This document shows, piece after piece, positions 25,142 to 34,301 of a stretch of DNA of 64,000 nucleotides. Within the stretch, counting starts at the first letter, position 1, and each line of letters begins with the position of its first letter. A model generated the notes under the pieces. The model saw only the letters and a program-made list of their open reading frames with translations, made no database searches and was not told the DNA's origin. This DNA is from Mariniblastus sp. (GTDB taxonomy: Bacteria; Planctomycetota; Planctomycetia; Pirellulales; Pirellulaceae): NCBI GenBank assembly GCA_022447555.1, contig JAKVBF010000011.1:62001-126000 (forward strand). The letters are read 5' to 3'. The translations under genes and the position numbers were made by a program.

Positions 25142-27835
25142 TTAAACCGGAACTGCGATGAATCCGTACTCACCGTAATTATCCGTAACACGGAATCGCT
25201 GAGAGGAAGTATCGGCTTGCAAGAAGATGGATTTCAGATCGATGTCCTCACCAATCTGATCTCCCTCACCGTCAAACAGCCGCAGGACTTCAACTTGAGA
25301 ATTGCCCCACTGCATGTCTTTCACCAAGACGGTCCCGTGACCAGGACCTTGATTCAAGGTTAAATCAATTCGCAAATCGCGACCAAATCGGCGGAAGACA
25401 AAATCGTCTTCGAGCGAATCGAGGACGGTGCCATCGTGGATTTCGATCGCATCGAGTCCGGCTTTTTTCTCTTCGCGAATGGTGTCACGACCGTCACCTA
25501 AACGCCAAATGTAGGTGTCATCGTTGTATCCACCTCGAAGAACATCGTTTCCACCATTTCCTTCTAGAATGTCGTTTCCGTAATTTCCAAACAAGAGGTT
25601 ACGAATCTCGTTCCCTTGAATTTCATCGGCACCATAACCACCGCGGGCATTTTCGATGGTGCACCCGTAGGCAATCAACAAACTGTTCGCAACACCATTC
25701 AGGGTTGACCTCGCACCTTGGTGGAGATCAATGAAGTTATCTGCGACTTGGTTGGTCATGTTGATGGTATCAATTCCACCGGCGTCCCATAGAGTCTGCA
25801 GGTGGCTATTATCTTGATTATAGAAATGATGGGTGTTACCCAAAGCATATTCCATATTTGCCCCGTAAATTTCTTGAATGGCCTCCACATCCCACAGCAT
25901 CATTGTTGAGGGTTCCTCGGGATGGAAGCTGGGATCTCCCGAGTAACTCATCATGGTGTTGTAAGTGTAGTCCACCGATACAGGCAACGCTGGGAATGAA
26001 TGGCCAAAGCCCATGGCATGGCCGATTTCGTGAAAGGTTACGGAACGGAAAAGCGATCCCATTCCAACCTCGGTGCCACCGACTGGGAAGTCAGCAACGT
26101 CGTACCAAACATCTCCACCAAAGGTCCCATAACCTTCGTCATATGGGAGATAAGCATGAGCCGCTACACCACCGACTCCGTCATCTTCATGCAGACCGAA
26201 GACCATAATCGCGTTTTCACACGAGTGGGTGTAAGGCACTTCGAAAAAATCAACATCGCAAACCGACTCAAAATAAGCCAATACTTCCCGGATGTCTTCT
26301 CTCATCGCGTTGTCAGGAGGCGTCGTACCATTTGCCTCAAAATAAGGATCCTCAGCTGGATCGGGGTAGTAGCTCGGCAGGGGTGGTGACGTACCATTAC
26401 CATCAATGAACGTAAACGGAATGATCGTCTTTTCTCCGTCGTAATACTGAGTCCAGTCAGCCCCTTGGAGGATGATCGATTCAATCCCGACAGGATCTGT
26501 GTTGACTCGAATTCGCTCCCACTCTGTCCAATACACGCCGTTGTCAGCACGAACCATGATCTCATCAACTTGTCGGCCAAAATCACTGACGGCCCCTTCG
26601 AATTCCAACTGATTGAATTCGGCCGGACTGAACGTGTGCAATACGCCTTGCTCTAGCGTTCGATTCCCCATCCACAGTTCACCAGAGCGGAATGAGCCGT
26701 TCTCGTCCATCACTTGGTACTGAGTGAAAGCAGGACCGTTATCGGCTTTGAAAAACAGATCTGAAACGGAGGTCTTTTCTAGGTAGTCAATCGAAATCGA
26801 GTAGTCGGTGACTGCGATGTCAGGCCGAGGAACCGACCGGATCTGATTCGCCACAATAGGTGACCAAAACCGTCCGTCGTAAACGGATACGCGGAAATTT
26901 TCAAAACTAGGAACGCCAGAAGTGTGATAGTAGACACTACCTAGTTGATCCGCTTCAACGACGAACCATTCTTCAGCGTTTTGAAACACGCCATTGACCG
27001 CAAATCTGCCGCTCGAAGCGTCTGGCCCGGTATCGTAGAAACGATATTGCTTGGCCGTGTTGCCGTCTTGATCCGTCCAACTAAACAACGAATCTGCGGC
27101 CAGAATCAATCCAGGTTTCGTATCCACTCCGAACGCCGTCGCCGCAGGACGATACTGGTTGGGGTCGGTTTGCATCGCAAAATCGACCGTGTCACTCCAA
27201 AACTTACCATCATAGGCTCGGACACCGATGTTTTCACTTTGAGTTCCAAACGCACCACCACTGTATTCCAACAACTCCAATTCGTCGGCAGCCACAAGAA
27301 ACCATGATGCCGACTGGACTCGCTGACCATCAAACAGAAAATGCCCACCATTCTGATTGAGTCTGCGATCCACAAAGTAGTAGTTGGTGATCGGACTGTC
27401 ATCGAGGTCGGTGACTGTAAAGAAGTCTTCAATCCGAACGATCTCTGTCTCTAATACGTTCCCGCCGGCACCCGATACGACTGGAGCGTTCGAATTTGCG
27501 GTGACCGTATGAATGACCGCCGCGTCAACATTACTCCACTTGCCGTCGTAGACTTGAACACTGAATGATTCACTGTGCTCAATCAAGGCAGCATTGTATT
27601 TGACCTCGTACAAATAAGCGGCATCAATCTCGACCCACGTGTTGGCGTCTTGTCGAACACCATTGAGCGTGAAGAAGCTACCGAAAGAGGTGTTGCTATT
27701 GTCGCGAAACCGGTATTTCAAGATATCGTTGTTGTCGATGTCAGAGACTTCGAACAATGTATGAAAAGCGCGCTGTTGGCCGATCTCGACAACAGACTCG
27801 TTCGCGTTAACTGTGGGGGGAAATAGATTGGACAT
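25142..27835 (-). CDS. RTX-type secreted metalloprotease, serralysin-like (M10), with N-terminal repeats
   Basis: 897 residues without a signal peptide, as expected of type I secretion cargo. Residues ~10-450 hold about four repeats of 95-110 residues, each with an 'Y-R-F-x-D', an 'N-G-V-x-Q-x-A-x-x-W' and an 'F-x-V-x-V-Y-D-G-K-F-W-S' block. These look like beta-sandwich adhesion or binding modules. The protease domain follows, with the zinc site HEIGHAMGFGHS near residue 601 and the Met-turn YNTMMSYS. Calcium-binding nonapeptide repeats (GNYGNDILEGNGGNDVLRGG) come near residues 770-790, then a hydrophobic C-terminal tail that should hold the secretion signal. Serralysins digest proteins outside the cell. 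The exporter and adaptor genes lie immediately downstream on the same strand. Confidence 0.93.
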   Translation of the reverse strand: MSNLFPPTVNANESVVEIGQQRAFHTLFEVSDIDNNDILKYRFRDNSNTSFGSFFTLNGVRQDANTWVEIDAAYLYEVKYNAALIEHSESFSVQVYDGKWSNVDAAVIHTVTANSNAPVVSGAGGNVLETEIVRIEDFFTVTDLDDSPITNYYFVDRRLNQNGGHFLFDGQRVQSASWFLVAADELELLEYSGGAFGTQSENIGVRAYDGKFWSDTVDFAMQTDPNQYRPAATAFGVDTKPGLILAADSLFSWTDQDGNTAKQYRFYDTGPDASSGRFAVNGVFQNAEEWFVVEADQLGSVYYHTSGVPSFENFRVSVYDGRFWSPIVANQIRSVPRPDIAVTDYSISIDYLEKTSVSDLFFKADNGPAFTQYQVMDENGSFRSGELWMGNRTLEQGVLHTFSPAEFNQLEFEGAVSDFGRQVDEIMVRADNGVYWTEWERIRVNTDPVGIESIILQGADWTQYYDGEKTIIPFTFIDGNGTSPPLPSYYPDPAEDPYFEANGTTPPDNAMREDIREVLAYFESVCDVDFFEVPYTHSCENAIMVFGLHEDDGVGGVAAHAYLPYDEGYGTFGGDVWYDVADFPVGGTEVGMGSLFRSVTFHEIGHAMGFGHSFPALPVSVDYTYNTMMSYSGDPSFHPEEPSTMMLWDVEAIQEIYGANMEYALGNTHHFYNQDNSHLQTLWDAGGIDTINMTNQVADNFIDLHQGARSTLNGVANSLLIAYGCTIENARGGYGADEIQGNEIRNLLFGNYGNDILEGNGGNDVLRGGYNDDTYIWRLGDGRDTIREEKKAGLDAIEIHDGTVLDSLEDDFVFRRFGRDLRIDLTLNQGPGHGTVLVKDMQWGNSQVEVLRLFDGEGDQIGEDIDLKSIFLQADTSSQRFRVTDNYGEYGFIAVPV

Positions 27836-27905
27836 GTTCCGGACTCCGGCAGGAGATAATAATAGTACCTAAACTAAAAAAACTGCCTCTAGGTTCAAGG
27901 ATAAT

Positions 27906-28091
27906 CTAACCCGCCAAAAACCGGCGCATCTTTTCCATTAATTCCAATGGATCCTCGGACTTAGATTTTCCGATTTTCAGTATGTTTGATTGATTACGTT
28001 CACACAACTCAGGATTAGAAATTAGGGGATTTGGGAGGTTCGGGAGAACCGGTTTCGCTAGTTGTCGCAACGTTCCCTCCTGCTTCGCCAT
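27906..28091 (-). CDS. possible small ORF overlapping the 102-residue gene
   Basis: 61-residue frame whose 3' half, outside the neighbouring gene, encodes a plausible amphipathic helix (DPLELMEKMRRFLAG at the end). It overlaps the end of the 28015-28323 gene by 77 bases in another frame. GAGGG sits directly against the ATG with no spacing, so the start is weak. It could be a small protein, a frame-shifted extension of the upstream gene, or chance. Confidence 0.22.
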   Translation of the reverse strand: MAKQEGTLRQLAKPVLPNLPNPLISNPELCERNQSNILKIGKSKSEDPLELMEKMRRFLAG

Positions 28092-28323
28092 CCCTCGGTT
28101 TAACTAGTCCCGCTTCGATCAGCTGCTTAACAAGATTTTCCATCGCACTAAAGCTGCGCAAAAATCCGTCTGGCGGCATGACCACACGTTGCCGAAATTG
28201 CAACTTGGGAGGGTTCTCTTTGTCGTTTTGATTTCCAACTAAGGTTACCAGGTCCATACGGACCATCCCACCAGCCAGCGTGATTTCACCGACTCCATCT
28301 GCGAATATTTCATTGTGTTCCAT
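28015..28323 (-). CDS. small conserved-looking protein next to the type I secretion locus
   Basis: 102 residues; start supported by AAGGG about 7 bases before the ATG at 28323. The first ~75 residues look like a compact alpha/beta domain: GVGEITLAGGMVRMDLVTLV forms beta strands, LQFRQRVVMPPDGFLRSFS follows, then a helix AMENLVKQLIEAGLV. The tail is polar and low-complexity (Thr, Ser, Pro, Gly). The order of two beta hairpins, 'R-V-V-M-P-P-D' and a helix recalls the DUF3467 type, but I cannot confirm membership. It is on the same strand as the RTX protease and lies about 180 bases upstream, so it may be an accessory factor of that secretion locus. No signal peptide. Confidence 0.7.
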   Translation of the reverse strand: MEHNEIFADGVGEITLAGGMVRMDLVTLVGNQNDKENPPKLQFRQRVVMPPDGFLRSFSAMENLVKQLIEAGLVKPRDGEAGGNVATTSETGSPEPPKSPNF

Positions 28324-28652
28324 TTTATACCCTTTTTAGTTATTGATCGCCCATTTGTTTTCGCCACTTTAGTGACACTTGCAAATCTACGCAACCAAAA
28401 CTCGGAAGACAAAAATGCAATCATTTTTATGCTTTCACATCCTTTGCTCGCACTGGCGGTAAGGAGCTTGAAAACACTCACACCAACCCAATCCACCCAG
28501 TTAGCCACGGAGATGCTGGCATCTTTTCGGAGTAAGCTCCATCGACACGAATTTTTAGTTTCGCTATAAGCCTTCTGGATCTGGCTAGTTCGGTTCGCGA
28601 CACGTCATATTGTTAGGCGAATGGCGCCCGCAAAATCATTTTGGGATCAAGG
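28324..28652. other. intergenic region, no gene seen
   Basis: 329 bases between the divergent small gene and the TIGR03546-type gene. The frames 28315-28569 (+) and 28245-28508 (-) lack ribosome sites and protein-like patterns. I find no repeat or clear promoter. Confidence 0.45.
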
Positions 28653-29168
28653 ATGGTCAAAAAAATCAATCAACTATTGGCAAAGGTTCAATCATCCGTT
28701 CGCGGTGTGGACACTAGCCGCCAAATGGCACTGGGCGCCGCGCTCGGTATGCTTTTGGGAATCATGCCCAAAGACTCGGCGTTCATCATTCTTTTTACCT
28801 TGGCACTACTGCTATCCACAGGAAATCTGATCGCCGGCGCTTTATCGGCGATTACCTTCTCCTGGATCGGCGGATGGATGGAACCGGCGACTCACGAGAT
28901 CGGACTTTCTCTTCTCTCCCAATCAAATCTACAGGCCTACCTAGGTGAGTTCCAACAACTTCCGCTGGCCCCTTGGCTGCGACTGGAAAACACGGTTGTG
29001 ATGGGGAGCCTAGTGATTGGATTGGCTGCCGCATTGCCCTTTTATCAAATTAGTTATTGGTTCCTCGACAAATATCGTGAGTCGGTGATTCATGCACTGA
29101 CACGAAATCGACTGGCACACTGGGTGCTGGGAAGTTCCGATTCCGACCTGCAAAAAGCAAATTCATAA
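28653..29168 (+). CDS. DUF2062 membrane protein, TIGR03546-type
   Basis: 171 residues from the ATG at 28653; a TTG at 28641 is possible. It has three hydrophobic segments, with ALGAALGMLLGIMPKDSAFIIL as the first pair. This Gly-rich turn with a Pro is the DUF2062 hallmark. The size and position match the TIGR03546 family as I recall it, which accompanies TIGR03545. The stop codon overlaps the ATG of the next gene by one base (TAATG), so the two are translationally coupled. The function of the pair is not established; an envelope role is likely from the membrane location. Confidence 0.85.
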   Translation: MVKKINQLLAKVQSSVRGVDTSRQMALGAALGMLLGIMPKDSAFIILFTLALLLSTGNLIAGALSAITFSWIGGWMEPATHEIGLSLLSQSNLQAYLGEFQQLPLAPWLRLENTVVMGSLVIGLAAALPFYQISYWFLDKYRESVIHALTRNRLAHWVLGSSDSDLQKANS

Positions 29169-30901
29169 TGCGTTGGACATACTTAATAACCCGTTTATTT
29201 ATTTTGGCCATGCTGTTGTCAGCATTATGGATCGGCAAAGACCCGCTGCTGCGAATGGCGCTTGTCCAGTCCGGTGAATCTACGATCGGCGCTAAGATTG
29301 ATATCGGCCAAGTGCGATGGTCACCTTGGGAGGGCAAAGTGTATTTGCGCGATCTTGCCATTGCCGATCCCCGCGACCCGATGCGAAATATTGTACAGGC
29401 CGATCTTTCTTATCTGGTTTTGAATCCACAACGGCTCCTGCATCGTGAACTGGTGATTGAAAATGGCTCTTCGACGCAGGTTCGTTTTGGTGCGCCCCGC
29501 ACTTCGTCTGGCTCACTAGCACCGGAAACGGCGGAGACAACAGATGAAACGACAGTCGACCTACTCGCCCCTCGACCAAACAAAAACGAGCTTTCCCGAC
29601 GATGGCTTGAGCAGTTTTCTTTTCTTCCCAAAGGTCTGTCACACGGATTAAATGAAGACAAACTCCGTACGTATCAAATTTCTCATGAATTAGCTGAAAA
29701 ATGGGAACCGCTGATGGCAGCCCAAAAGGCTGAACTCGTGATGGTGCAAAATCTGATTCAACAGCTTGAGAAAACCCGTAATCAAAAGGTCACCAACCCG
29801 TTGCGAGACAACCAACGCGTTGAAAAGTCAAAACGACAAATGCAACAGGCGCAAAAAAAACTGGCGCAACTCCAAGAGAAACTCACCTCGCTCAATGCGG
29901 AAGCAAACGAAGATCTCGAGAAACTCCAAGCGGCAAAGGAAACAGATTTAGACAATATCGAAAACGTCATCAGCGGTGAACCGTTTGACTCGGAACTTGT
30001 TTCAGGCCGACTACTACAAGAAAATCAAGTCGCCTATACCCGTGAAATCATTGATTGGTTTAAATGGTTTCGCGATTCAATCCCCGAACCGGCAGTCGAT
30101 TTTTCTCCCACTGCCACCTCAGGTGTTGATGTGGCTCTAATGAACGATCAGCTCGCCCCTTCATTTTTGGTGAAACATATGGACCTCGACGGGGAGGGAA
30201 AGGTTGCAGGACAGCATTTCAATTTCTCGGGATTCGCAAGAAACATTTCCACCCAACCCCATTTACACGGTGAGCCAGCGTCCTTCCACCTGCGGGCGCA
30301 GGGTAAGACCCATTTGATCGTTGACTGCACACTCGACCGTCGCCATGCGGCTTGGGTCGACTCTCTTGACATCCATTGCCCTAATCTCAACCTCCCTGCC
30401 CAAACCATCGGCGACGAAAACAGCATGCTGGTAAAAATGACTCCGTGCCGAATGGAAACGGACATTCACATCAAATTAGATGGCGAAAATCTATCGGGCG
30501 ATATGGTCTTCCGACACACCGACCTGATGATGCAAATTGAAAATATAAAGACACTATCGGAAGGTGATTTTTTGGCGGACGAGATCAACCTCGACCTTGC
30601 CGCCCTTAACGAGTTCGAAATTCGAGCCGAATTACAAGGGACGCTAAGCGAACCAAAAATCCAGCTGCAATCGGATTTAGGGGTCAGATTTGCGGAAATC
30701 ATGAATCGTATCGCTCAAAAAAATGCGGGCAGGCAACTCAACGACCATCGGTCCCAAATCGCTGAGATAAATCGAGCACATGTGAATGGAATGAATCAGT
30801 TCGTCATTAATGGCATCCAAGGCATGCTTCAACAAACTATTCAACAACGAGCCACGGTTGCCGAATTGGAAAACCAGATTCCAAAAAGCCTGTTCCGTTA
30901 A
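29168..30901 (+). CDS. TIGR03545-type envelope protein
   Basis: 577 residues. One membrane helix near the N-terminus (about residues 8-24) is followed by GAKIDIGQVRWSPWEGKVYLRDLAIADP, a pattern shared with AsmA-like proteins (beta strands reporting on a membrane-anchored periplasmic domain). A charged, Gln/Lys/Glu-rich coiled coil spans about residues 170-265. The C-terminal part is again beta-rich (HLIVDCTLDRRHAAWV, MVFRHTDLMMQIENI) and ends in a Gln-rich helix. The order and the tight overlap with a DUF2062 partner identify the TIGR03545/03546 pair. By analogy with AsmA-like proteins a role in envelope lipid handling is a guess. Confidence 0.85.
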   Translation: MRWTYLITRLFILAMLLSALWIGKDPLLRMALVQSGESTIGAKIDIGQVRWSPWEGKVYLRDLAIADPRDPMRNIVQADLSYLVLNPQRLLHRELVIENGSSTQVRFGAPRTSSGSLAPETAETTDETTVDLLAPRPNKNELSRRWLEQFSFLPKGLSHGLNEDKLRTYQISHELAEKWEPLMAAQKAELVMVQNLIQQLEKTRNQKVTNPLRDNQRVEKSKRQMQQAQKKLAQLQEKLTSLNAEANEDLEKLQAAKETDLDNIENVISGEPFDSELVSGRLLQENQVAYTREIIDWFKWFRDSIPEPAVDFSPTATSGVDVALMNDQLAPSFLVKHMDLDGEGKVAGQHFNFSGFARNISTQPHLHGEPASFHLRAQGKTHLIVDCTLDRRHAAWVDSLDIHCPNLNLPAQTIGDENSMLVKMTPCRMETDIHIKLDGENLSGDMVFRHTDLMMQIENIKTLSEGDFLADEINLDLAALNEFEIRAELQGTLSEPKIQLQSDLGVRFAEIMNRIAQKNAGRQLNDHRSQIAEINRAHVNGMNQFVINGIQGMLQQTIQQRATVAELENQIPKSLFR

Positions 30902-30978
30902 ACCCAATTCGTTGGGGGATGCCGAGTCGACCTTTTCGACAGCTTACTGTTCGACAACGCATTCAAAATCGCTCTAAA

Positions 30979-31008
30979 AAAGTGCAAGCACTCTCTTGCA
31001 AGCACTTT
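30979..31008 (+). terminator. possible terminator after the TIGR03545 gene
   Basis: TGCAAG (30983-30988) can pair with CTTGCA (30995-31000), or AAAGTGC (30979-30985) with GCACTTT (31002-31008). The hairpin lies 78 bases past the stop and is followed by CGATTTT, a weak T tract. Confidence 0.35.
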
Positions 31009-31193
31009 CGATTTTCAGCACCAGAGACGAGACGCCACACCACTGCCTCGACTGCGACCTTCTTTAACCATGGCACCGCTTCAAGGTTTTGCGTTCCACG
31101 CTTCGTCAGCCGATTTAGGTTTACACGTTTCAACATTCACGGCATACTCAACACCTTCCATTTCCAACCTGCGTCTTTTTAAGAGGCATCTGA

Positions 31194-32021
31194 ATGTTTA
31201 GGCTTTCCGTCAGCCAATTCTGCAGTTACCGCTGGTCCCTATTCCAAGACGTTGTGCGATACGCTCAACAAGGTGTGCCCGCCATTGGTTTGTGGCGAAG
31301 AAAACTGGATGATTTTGGACACGATAATGCCATCGACTTGATTTCGGAAATGAACATGGCAGTTTCTAGCCTAAGCTGGGCTGGCGGTTTTACCGGTAGT
31401 GGAGGAGACAGCTTCACCGCCACCCTGGACGACGCCATTGAGGCGATCGTTTTAGCTCACCGACTGCAAGCTCAATGCTTGATCGTTCATCCTGGTTCGC
31501 GCAACGGCCACACGAATAGTCACCTAGCCCGTCTGTTTAGAAATGCGATGCAAACCTTAGTGCCCATTGCCGAGGATTACGGCGTCCGCCTCGCAGTGGA
31601 ACCTTGTCTAGGCTTTCGAAAAAACACGTTCAACTTTTTCGATTCGCTGCCCAATCAGCTGCAAGCCATTCAAGAATTTTCACCGAAACAAGTGGGCCTC
31701 GTACTCGACCTTTACCATATGGGCGAAACCGATCAACCAGAAAGCTTATTGGCCAAGATTCAACACCGAATCGCCCTGGTTCAAATGGCCGATTATCAGA
31801 CCCGAATGGCAACCACCGAAAGTCGCTGCCCATTAGGAGAGGGCCTAGTACCCATCGATAAATGGCTAAAGTGTTTGTCGGAAATTGATTATCAGGGATT
31901 TGTCGAACTCGAACTTCACGGCCTTAATTTCCAAAACCGACGCTACGACGACACCATCCGGCAGTCTCAGTCCTTTCTAAGCTCCCTGATGGTGGAACCA
32001 CAATGGGACCCGACACGCTAA
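31194..32021 (+). CDS. sugar phosphate isomerase/epimerase-type TIM barrel protein
   Basis: 275 residues. AGAGG seven bases before the ATG supports the start. The sequence follows the AP-endonuclease-2/xylose-isomerase-like barrel. It has a helix-strand order with CLIVHPGSRNG (metal-site His), a Glu at the end of a strand in RLAVEPCLGFR, LVLDLYHMGE (Asp and His), VQMADYQT, and a final FVELELHG (Glu). These are the expected metal ligands. Members isomerise or epimerise sugars or act in inositol catabolism. The substrate cannot be told. It is convergent with the PQQ-propeller gene. Confidence 0.85.
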   Translation: MFRLSVSQFCSYRWSLFQDVVRYAQQGVPAIGLWRRKLDDFGHDNAIDLISEMNMAVSSLSWAGGFTGSGGDSFTATLDDAIEAIVLAHRLQAQCLIVHPGSRNGHTNSHLARLFRNAMQTLVPIAEDYGVRLAVEPCLGFRKNTFNFFDSLPNQLQAIQEFSPKQVGLVLDLYHMGETDQPESLLAKIQHRIALVQMADYQTRMATTESRCPLGEGLVPIDKWLKCLSEIDYQGFVELELHGLNFQNRRYDDTIRQSQSFLSSLMVEPQWDPTR

Positions 32022-32100
32022 CGCGCCCGCTCTTCCGATCATCAAGCTCACCGAATCCACTGCGTGATCAACCCGTGAACGTTTGAATCTGCTCCCTTGA

Positions 32101-33438
32101 TTAAGGAATTAACTGGAAACAGACGATTCGATCCTTACATCGGATATAAAGGCGACCGTCAGAGATAACGGGAGCTGCCCAACACGGATATTTCAATCTT
32201 GCGATTCCCTGACTCGGGGACGGCACCCACGACGTAACGCGCTCAAATTGTTCCGGGACGGCTTTGACAAGCAACATTTGCCCCAATTCATCCAAAATAA
32301 CCAAGTGTTCGTCAACGAAGGTCATCGAAGCTCTTCCAAAACCGCCCACAGACCATTTTACTTCGCCGGTCGCCAGCTCCACGCATTTCAATTCCGACCC
32401 TTGCGTATGCCGTCCACTGCTGGCATACAGGAAACCACGGTGTAACACCGGAGTGTTCCAATGGGTTTCTAATGAACGGTCGCGGCGCCCCCGATCCTCC
32501 CAGACAACTCTGGACCGAAATTCTTCATCCAGCTCAATCAGCACGCTACCCAAACCGTAGCACTCGGAGATAAAAATAGAATTCCCATCAATGATCGGCG
32601 TTGCCGCATTCACACTCTCGAGAGATCTCGCTCTGAAGGGAAACTCAAAGAGAGTGGTTCCGTTCGCCGGATCGAAACCCATCAACTTGGAACGCCCCCA
32701 AACGACGGCAACATCACGCCCATGCAGCTTCGCCAATTGGATCGAAGAATAACTTGCTAAATCCGCACCGAATTTTCGCTGAAACTTTCCGGTTCGCTTG
32801 TCTAACACGACAACCAATGAGTCGTTGGGCACAACTTGATCCAATCTTCCGGGAGCAACCTTTTGTGATTCGGGTGGACTGCCTCCAACCATTACTAAGA
32901 GGCTGTTTCCAAAAACGATGGGCGAACTACCCACCCCAAAAAAATTTTGAATCACTCCAAAATCTTTATTAAGGTCAACGCTCCACAACCGTTTTCCGTT
33001 GAGGATATTCACACAATGCAATTGCCCCGCAACTCCATAAATGTAAACCCGATCTTCATCAACCAAAGGACTCGCCCGGGGTCCTGCATCGTAGCCGTAG
33101 AGATCCTCGTAGTCAGCGGAGTAACGATATTCCCAAGTCGTCTCTCCTGTGGATGCTTCAAGACATCGCAAACGGGTTTCGACACCTACGCGGTCTAACT
33201 GAAAAAACCGTTCCCCCACGACCGATCCAATCCCATACCCTTGTCCCAGCTGAACGGTCCACAAAACGTCGAGGCGACCCGCCCCCCAATCCTTCTGGAT
33301 CCCCGTTTCCAATGATTTACCGTCTCGCCGAGCTCCCAAGAAACCTGGCCAATCATCCGCCTGAAGCCCATTGGCACAAAGTAGGCTCCCTAAAATCAAC
33401 ATCCCAAAAAATTGGCCAATCGCTGAATGGTTCAGCAT
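32101..33438 (-). CDS. secreted PQQ-like beta-propeller protein
   Basis: 445 residues from the ATG at 33438, chosen because AAGGAG lies 7 bases before it; the frame extends 18 bases further to a TTG. A signal peptide covers about residues 1-25 (exit near LQAD). The mature protein begins DDWPGFLGARRDGKS, the standard opening of planctomycete outer-membrane-assembly-like PQQ proteins. Blades follow with the repeating 'L-x-C-L-D-A-x-T-G-x-x-x-W' pattern, for example RCLEASTGETTWEYRY, HCVNILNGKRLWSVDL and KCVELATGEVKWSVGG. Such propellers are usually scaffold or sugar-dehydrogenase-like proteins; no enzyme activity is evident here. Confidence 0.88.
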   Translation of the reverse strand: MLNHSAIGQFFGMLILGSLLCANGLQADDWPGFLGARRDGKSLETGIQKDWGAGRLDVLWTVQLGQGYGIGSVVGERFFQLDRVGVETRLRCLEASTGETTWEYRYSADYEDLYGYDAGPRASPLVDEDRVYIYGVAGQLHCVNILNGKRLWSVDLNKDFGVIQNFFGVGSSPIVFGNSLLVMVGGSPPESQKVAPGRLDQVVPNDSLVVVLDKRTGKFQRKFGADLASYSSIQLAKLHGRDVAVVWGRSKLMGFDPANGTTLFEFPFRARSLESVNAATPIIDGNSIFISECYGLGSVLIELDEEFRSRVVWEDRGRRDRSLETHWNTPVLHRGFLYASSGRHTQGSELKCVELATGEVKWSVGGFGRASMTFVDEHLVILDELGQMLLVKAVPEQFERVTSWVPSPSQGIARLKYPCWAAPVISDGRLYIRCKDRIVCFQLIP

Positions 33439-33719
33439 GCGAAGGCTCCTTTTCAAACCGACCAGAGGTTATAACTTGAGCAGCGTTGCTCGGTCCCAAC
33501 ACCGACACACGAGCTTCCCTTCCGTTAAGATACTGAAAGAGTCTTAATCAACGACGCGGGGCTGTGCAATCTAAGGCTAACGACTATTGTGGCAAGGAAC
33601 CCGCCAGCCATCAACGACGCATTGAACTGGGAGTCTCCATTTCGGCAATCAATAACTCAATTCCGTTCAATCAAACGCTCGATTGATAGGACAATCAATC
33701 AAACTTTGTTAAAAAAACC

Positions 33720-34142
33720 GTGCTCATCGTCAACGATCAATTATCGATTCCCCTTCATGAATTGGAGTTCACCTATGCACGGTCGCCTGGACCGGGTGGT
33801 CAGAACGTTAACAAAGTTAACACAAAAGTCATTATGCGATGGGACATTGCACGATCGCCAAGTTTACCGGATGATGTCCGTAATCGGTTCGTGTTGAAAT
33901 ACAAAACAAGGATCAACAAATTGGGGATTTTGGTCGTTACCAGTCATCGGTATCGGGACCAAGGACGAAATGTTGACGACTGTCATAACAAACTTCGCCA
34001 AATGCTGTTGGTCGCATTGTTTAAGCCGAAGCCACGAATCCCAACCAAACCGACCCGCGGCTCTAAAAAGAGGCGTTTGAATTCAAAACGAAAAAATGCT
34101 GAGAAAAAAACAGCTCGCAAAACACCACACCACGACAGCTAA
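33720..34142 (+). CDS. arfB: peptidyl-tRNA hydrolase ArfB
   Basis: 140 residues from a GTG at 33720. SPGPGGQNVNKVNTKV contains the GGQ motif (residues 26-28) of class I release factors. The protein has only this catalytic domain followed by a Lys/Arg-rich tail (GSKKRRLNSKRKNAEKK), which is the ArfB (YaeJ) design. ArfB enters ribosomes stalled on mRNA without a stop codon; the basic tail senses the empty mRNA channel and GGQ hydrolyses the peptidyl-tRNA. No ribosome site is visible before the GTG. Length is as expected for ArfB and too short for RF1/RF2. Confidence 0.93.
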   Translation: MLIVNDQLSIPLHELEFTYARSPGPGGQNVNKVNTKVIMRWDIARSPSLPDDVRNRFVLKYKTRINKLGILVVTSHRYRDQGRNVDDCHNKLRQMLLVALFKPKPRIPTKPTRGSKKRRLNSKRKNAEKKTARKTPHHDS

Positions 34143-34301
34143 CGGGTTTTATTAAACGACGGCACCAAATGTCCAGTCATGTTCTATCCAAAGTTTGCCA
34201 AGTGTTTCTCGAATAAGTAACAAAATACCTCTGCCTCACAGGGCCAATTGATATAATTCACGTACAGAAGCTGAGAAGGGAAGAGTAGAAGGGGGAATCC
34301 A

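Noticed and set aside
28245-28569. Two opposing open frames between the small T1SS gene and the DUF2062 gene
   Set aside because: Neither has a ribosome site or a coherent protein pattern.
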